Shown here: in pieces, positions 61,311 to 64,000 of the stretch
Numbering within the stretch: the first letter of the stretch is position 1
Layout: the number at the start of each line of letters is the position of its first letter
Assembly (NCBI RefSeq): GCF_010550695.1
Contig: NZ_JAAGOB010000007.1
Coordinates: 1 to 64,000, forward strand
Source of the DNA: Phytoactinopolyspora alkaliphila
GTDB lineage: Bacteria > Actinomycetota > Actinomycetes > Jiangellales > Jiangellaceae
Length of the DNA: 64,000 nucleotides
Reading direction: 5' to 3'
Translations under genes and position numbers: made by a program
Notes under the pieces: generated by a model
Told to the model about the DNA's origin: nothing
Seen by the model: only the letters and a program-made list of their open reading frames with translations
Databases searched by the model: none

Positions 61311-61736
61311 GTGGGCCAGACCGCGGGTCAATCGGCTGCTGAAGTCGAAGGGCCGGCCAGGAAGCTTGGATTCCGACCAGGCCAGGTGGTGCAAGAGCTT
61401 GGCTGGGACGAGGACTGCGATGACGATCTGCGCATCGACATTGAGGACACGACCGGAACCGAGCTCGTTGACCAGGGCAGCGGCGACGTCGCCGACGTCG
61501 TTCTGCAGTGGTGGAGAGATGACGATGGCGACCTCACCGACGGGCTGGTGGACGCCATCACCGAGCTGGCACCGGGTGGGGTGGTGTGGTTGCTCACGCC
61601 CAAGGTGGGCCGGGATGGGCATGTAGAGGCGAGTGACATCGCTGACGCCGCTCTCACGGCCGGCCTGTCGACCACGACGACGGTCTCAGTGACCGAGGAT
61701 TGGTCAGGTACAAAACTGGTCGCACCCAGAGGTTAG
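61311..61736 (+). CDS. DUF3052 family protein
   Basis: 141 residues, GTG 61311 with GAGGACG upstream. KLGFRPGQVVQELGWDEDCDDDLR and VDQGSGDVADVVLQWWRDDDGDLTDGLVDAITELAPGGVVWLLTPK (in parts) match DUF3052, a small actinobacterial family found beside aceE and a peroxiredoxin. Function unknown; the gene order is conserved in actinomycetes. Confidence 0.88.
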   Translation: MGQTAGQSAAEVEGPARKLGFRPGQVVQELGWDEDCDDDLRIDIEDTTGTELVDQGSGDVADVVLQWWRDDDGDLTDGLVDAITELAPGGVVWLLTPKVGRDGHVEASDIADAALTAGLSTTTTVSVTEDWSGTKLVAPRG

Positions 61737-61747
61737 TCTTACCCGCG

Positions 61748-62215
61748 ATGAACCTGAGCGGCAGACCTGCTCCGGATTTCGACCTGCCGGATCACCACGG
61801 GGCCGCGTGGCGTCTGTCGTCGCTGCGCGGACAACCCGTGCTGATCGTCTTCTATCCCTACGCCTTCACCGGCGTGTGCACGGGCGAGCTCAGAGCCCTG
61901 CGAGACGACTTCATCCCCTCCATGGCGGCGGAAACACAGGTGCTCGCGGTCTCCTGTGACTCGATGTTCTCGTTGCGGATCTTCGCCGAGCAGGAGAAGC
62001 TCGAGTTTCCGCTTCTGTCCGACTACTGGCCACATGGAGCGGTGGCTTCATCATACGGTGTACTTGATCAAGAACGCGGCTGTGCGCGTCGGGCAAGCTT
62101 TCTTGTCGATGCCAAGGGGAAGGTGCAGTGGAGTGTGGTCAACGCCATACCGCAAGCGCGCGATATCGGGGATTATCGTCGTGCCCTTGCCGGGCTGACG
62201 TCCGCGCCGAACTGA
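61748..62215 (+). CDS. One-Cys peroxiredoxin, AhpE type
   Basis: 155 residues. Peroxidatic Cys in YPYAFTGVCTGEL, and LDQERGCARRASFLVDAKG (no clear resolving Cys in the usual position). It matches AhpE-type 1-Cys peroxiredoxins of actinobacteria that reduce peroxides with mycothiol-linked reductants. ATG 61748, 11 bases after DUF3052, so probably the same operon. Confidence 0.88.
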   Translation: MNLSGRPAPDFDLPDHHGAAWRLSSLRGQPVLIVFYPYAFTGVCTGELRALRDDFIPSMAAETQVLAVSCDSMFSLRIFAEQEKLEFPLLSDYWPHGAVASSYGVLDQERGCARRASFLVDAKGKVQWSVVNAIPQARDIGDYRRALAGLTSAPN

Positions 62216-62230
62216 CGGGAAGAGAGAGCT

Positions 62231-62755
62231 ATGCCTTGCTACCGCTGTGGAGCGCGGGAGGCGGACCCGGGCCGGGGTTCGCGGCTGTGGGTCCGTGCCG
62301 TTCGTGCCGATCTTCAGGTGCTGGTTTGCCCCGAGTGCCAGCAGGGCCACGGGTGGTCCTCCGACGTCGATCACTGTCCCACCTGTGACGGCACCAATTT
62401 GGTGCGCCGGCTCGGCGAGACGGTCTGCCGGACCTGTGAGTCGTCGGCCACGGCGGAGTTTCTCGCTGTGGAGAGCACCATGGATCGGGGGCTGACGGCG
62501 ATCGGCGCGGGCGGCCGGCATCGCAGGCCCGACGACGGACGTGACCTCGAGTCGGAAGTCGCCACTGCCATCGATCGGGTGCTGGGCAAACATGCCAAAC
62601 GCCCGGCCAACGATCCACCGCGCTATCCGCCTGAGGACGACGAGCCGGCTGAGTCCGGTGATCGCGTCACCGACCCGGCCACGACGCGCGGCGTGCGGGC
62701 CGGCGGGGAGACGAAAGGCGAGACGGACCGCTCCAAACGGAGCTGGTTCCGCTGA
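62231..62755 (+). CDS. Zinc-ribbon-rich hypothetical protein
   Basis: 174 residues. Four CxxC knuckles in the first 70 residues (C3-x2-C6, C33-x2-C36, C49-x2-C52, C66-x2-C69) suggest two zinc ribbons; the rest is polar and disordered-looking with a basic end. ATG 62231 with GGGAAGAG upstream. No family assigned; possibly nucleic-acid binding or a protein adaptor. Confidence 0.7.
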   Translation: MPCYRCGAREADPGRGSRLWVRAVRADLQVLVCPECQQGHGWSSDVDHCPTCDGTNLVRRLGETVCRTCESSATAEFLAVESTMDRGLTAIGAGGRHRRPDDGRDLESEVATAIDRVLGKHAKRPANDPPRYPPEDDEPAESGDRVTDPATTRGVRAGGETKGETDRSKRSWFR

Positions 62756-62842
62756 CCCGTGGTCGTGGTGCCCGATTCGGCATTCTTCCACCCCACTGGG
62801 TAGGCTGTTCCGGCTGAGGCCGGTCCTCAAGGCCGGCCCACG

Positions 62843-62914
62843 GGGCGCATAGCTCAGCGGTAGAGCACTGGTCTTACAAACCAGGGGTCGTTGGTTCGAA
62901 CCCAACTGCGCCCA
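62843..62914 (+). tRNA. tRNA-Val (anticodon TAC)
   Basis: 72-base cloverleaf: acceptor GGGCGCA/TGCGCCC, D-arm GCTC/GAGC, anticodon stem CTGGT/ACCAG with loop CTTACAA (anticodon TAC), T-arm GTTGG-TTCGAAC-CCAAC, discriminator A. CCA is not encoded. Confidence 0.95.
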
Positions 62915-63002
62915 CCCCAGCTAACCTGCAATAACACCCGGATCAAAGGTCACTCAGGCGAACGTGCTGTACCTGAGGCTGTACCTTACCCGGGAGGACC
63001 GC

Positions 63003-63257
63003 ATGACCCGCACAGCACGACTCCAGCCCCGACGCGTTATTCGTCGTGGCATTGCCATCATCCTTGCCGCCGTCGCCTTGACGGCCGGCGCAGCCGTCGC
63101 CGCATCGGCCGCCACGGCCCCGCCGAACTTCACCCCCGCACCGCCGTCGTTCCAGATCGGTGGCGGCGACGGCTGCGAGGTTCCGCCACACGTTGGCCAG
63201 CCGCGCACCGCGCCCCCCAACTTCTACTACACGCCGCCGGTCTTCCGGATCGGCTAG
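63003..63257 (+). CDS. Small secreted repeat protein
   Basis: 84 residues. Signal peptide (RRVIRRGIAIILAAVALTAGAAVAASAA). The mature part holds two near-identical 16-residue units, TAPPNF-x3-PPSFQIG and TAPPNFYYTPPVFRIG, separated by a single Cys region. ATG 63003 with GGGAGG upstream. No known family. Followed by a long hairpin. Confidence 0.75.
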   Translation: MTRTARLQPRRVIRRGIAIILAAVALTAGAAVAASAATAPPNFTPAPPSFQIGGGDGCEVPPHVGQPRTAPPNFYYTPPVFRIG

Positions 63258-63268
63258 TCCCACCGACC

Positions 63269-63334
63269 GGCAGCGCCGGCCAACGCCCCGGGGTCTCCCT
63301 CCCGGGTGCCCCGGATGGGATGGCCGGCGCTGCC
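63269..63334. terminator. Large hairpin downstream of the secreted repeat protein
   Basis: Perfect 14-bp stem (GGCAGCGCCGGCCA at 63269-63282, complement at 63321-63334) with a 38-base loop containing inner C/G palindromes. It follows the stop by 11 bases, so terminator function is likely. Confidence 0.75.
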
Positions 63335-63429
63335 CTTCATCGGCGGCGTCGGGGTGCAGGGAGACGCCTTCCCGGGTGTACTCACCCCGACGTCGCCCCA
63401 TCGTTTCGATCACAACCTGGGAGACCCAC

Positions 63430-63963
63430 ATGAGCACACCCGAACCACAAGCCCCGACTCGCAAGCCGCGCCGGTGGCCCTGGGTCCTCGCCGTCATCGT
63501 CGCGTTGTTCGTTGGCATCGGCATCGGGCAGGCCACCGGAGACAACGACAACGCCACAGCGGCCGAGACGGCTTCGCCATCGACCGGGTCGGAGCCGAAC
63601 CTCGAGCCCGTCGTCGAGGACGAGCCCGCACCTGAGCCGGAACCGGAGCCCGAGCCGGAACCAGATGCCTATGAGCCCACCGTCGACGACTTCGAACTCG
63701 ACGTCAAGACGCTGGAGAAGCAGTGCTTCGGTAGCGCCGGATGCAACGTGACGTTCCGGATCGAGGTCGCCTACGGCGGTGAACCGCTAGACCCTGACAC
63801 CACCTATGAGGTCATCTACGAGATCGAGGGCGGCGACGATCCGAAGATCAACACGCTGACCATCACCGGAGACAGCTACCGTGTCGACGAGACCGAACGG
63901 ATCGGGACACCGTCGAGCGATTCTGAGCTAGTAGCGATCGTGACGAGCGTTTCGGAGTACTGA
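63430..63963 (+). CDS. Membrane-anchored acidic proline-rich protein
   Basis: 177 residues. A single membrane helix (PWVLAVIVALFVGIGIG, residues 17-33), then a Glu/Pro repeat tract (residues 66-78), and a beta-rich C-domain with two Cys (CFGSAGC). Short cytoplasmic basic N-tail, so the domain is extracellular. No family recognised. ATG 63430. Confidence 0.75.
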   Translation: MSTPEPQAPTRKPRRWPWVLAVIVALFVGIGIGQATGDNDNATAAETASPSTGSEPNLEPVVEDEPAPEPEPEPEPEPDAYEPTVDDFELDVKTLEKQCFGSAGCNVTFRIEVAYGGEPLDPDTTYEVIYEIEGGDDPKINTLTITGDSYRVDETERIGTPSSDSELVAIVTSVSEY

Positions 63964-64000
63964 GTCAACACGCCATCGCTGATGTGACAACTGCGGCCCC

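Overview
The window is chromosomal DNA from a high-GC Gram-positive bacterium (Actinobacteria). The evidence is codon use rich in G and C at third positions, frequent GTG starts, 1- to 4-base gene overlaps, and a conserved actinobacterial core block at the right: the PucR-type regulator fasR, then fabD-fabH-acpP-fabF-accD, DUF3145, homodimeric pyruvate dehydrogenase aceE, DUF3052 and a one-cysteine AhpE-type peroxiredoxin. I cannot place it to genus from sequence alone.

Layout. 1-6420: nucleotide-sugar genes (two short-chain dehydrogenases, a LegB-like 4,6-dehydratase, a LegC-like aminotransferase, a hexapeptide acetyltransferase, an NAD epimerase, a NeuC/LegG-like 2-epimerase). They resemble a legionaminic-acid-type pathway without its NeuB and NeuA steps, which may lie beyond the left edge. 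6588-12385: a zinc-type alcohol dehydrogenase with an altered metal site, a GH20 hexosaminidase, and a pair of Opp/Dpp ATPases with no permease of their own. 12435-12736: a copper chaperone behind a CsoR-type operator. 12812-24803: an IclR-controlled catabolic island with an aspartase-superfamily lyase, a solute-binding protein whose two halves are in swapped order, a complete Dpp-type ABC transporter (B, C, D, F), an aldehyde dehydrogenase, a sarcosine-oxidase-like FAD enzyme and a threonine-synthase-like PLP enzyme. 24837-35694: small housekeeping and accessory genes (HhH protein, aldo/keto reductase, GH78 rhamnosidase, flavin and cupin enzymes, LysR, methyltransferase, lipoprotein). 35868-42964: GNAT, a solitary clpX, a LigD-type polymerase domain, an LLM flavin monooxygenase with its FMN reductase, and MarR. 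43198-47804: a threonine-synthase homologue that has lost its PLP lysine, two IclR regulators and a GSA-type aminotransferase. 48089-62755: the fatty-acid and pyruvate core block. 62843 onward: tRNA-Val and two small secreted or anchored proteins.

How it works together. The right half is fatty-acid initiation and elongation under FasR beside acetyl-CoA supply by AceE. The 12.8-24.8 kb island looks like uptake plus stepwise breakdown of an amino-acid-like compound: import, carbon-nitrogen lyase, amine oxidase, aldehyde oxidation, PLP elimination. Several of its enzymes carry substitutions at normally invariant residues, so the substrate is probably not the textbook one.

Most unusual points: the circularly permuted solute-binding protein (15145-16824); a FabD fused to a biotinyl-carrier-like domain that has Arg where the biotinylated Lys should be (53914-55098); the PLP-lysine-less threonine-synthase homologue beside an IclR gene (43198-45151); and long palindromic elements between genes, two of which (40539-40628 and 44300-44388) are copies of the same repeat.
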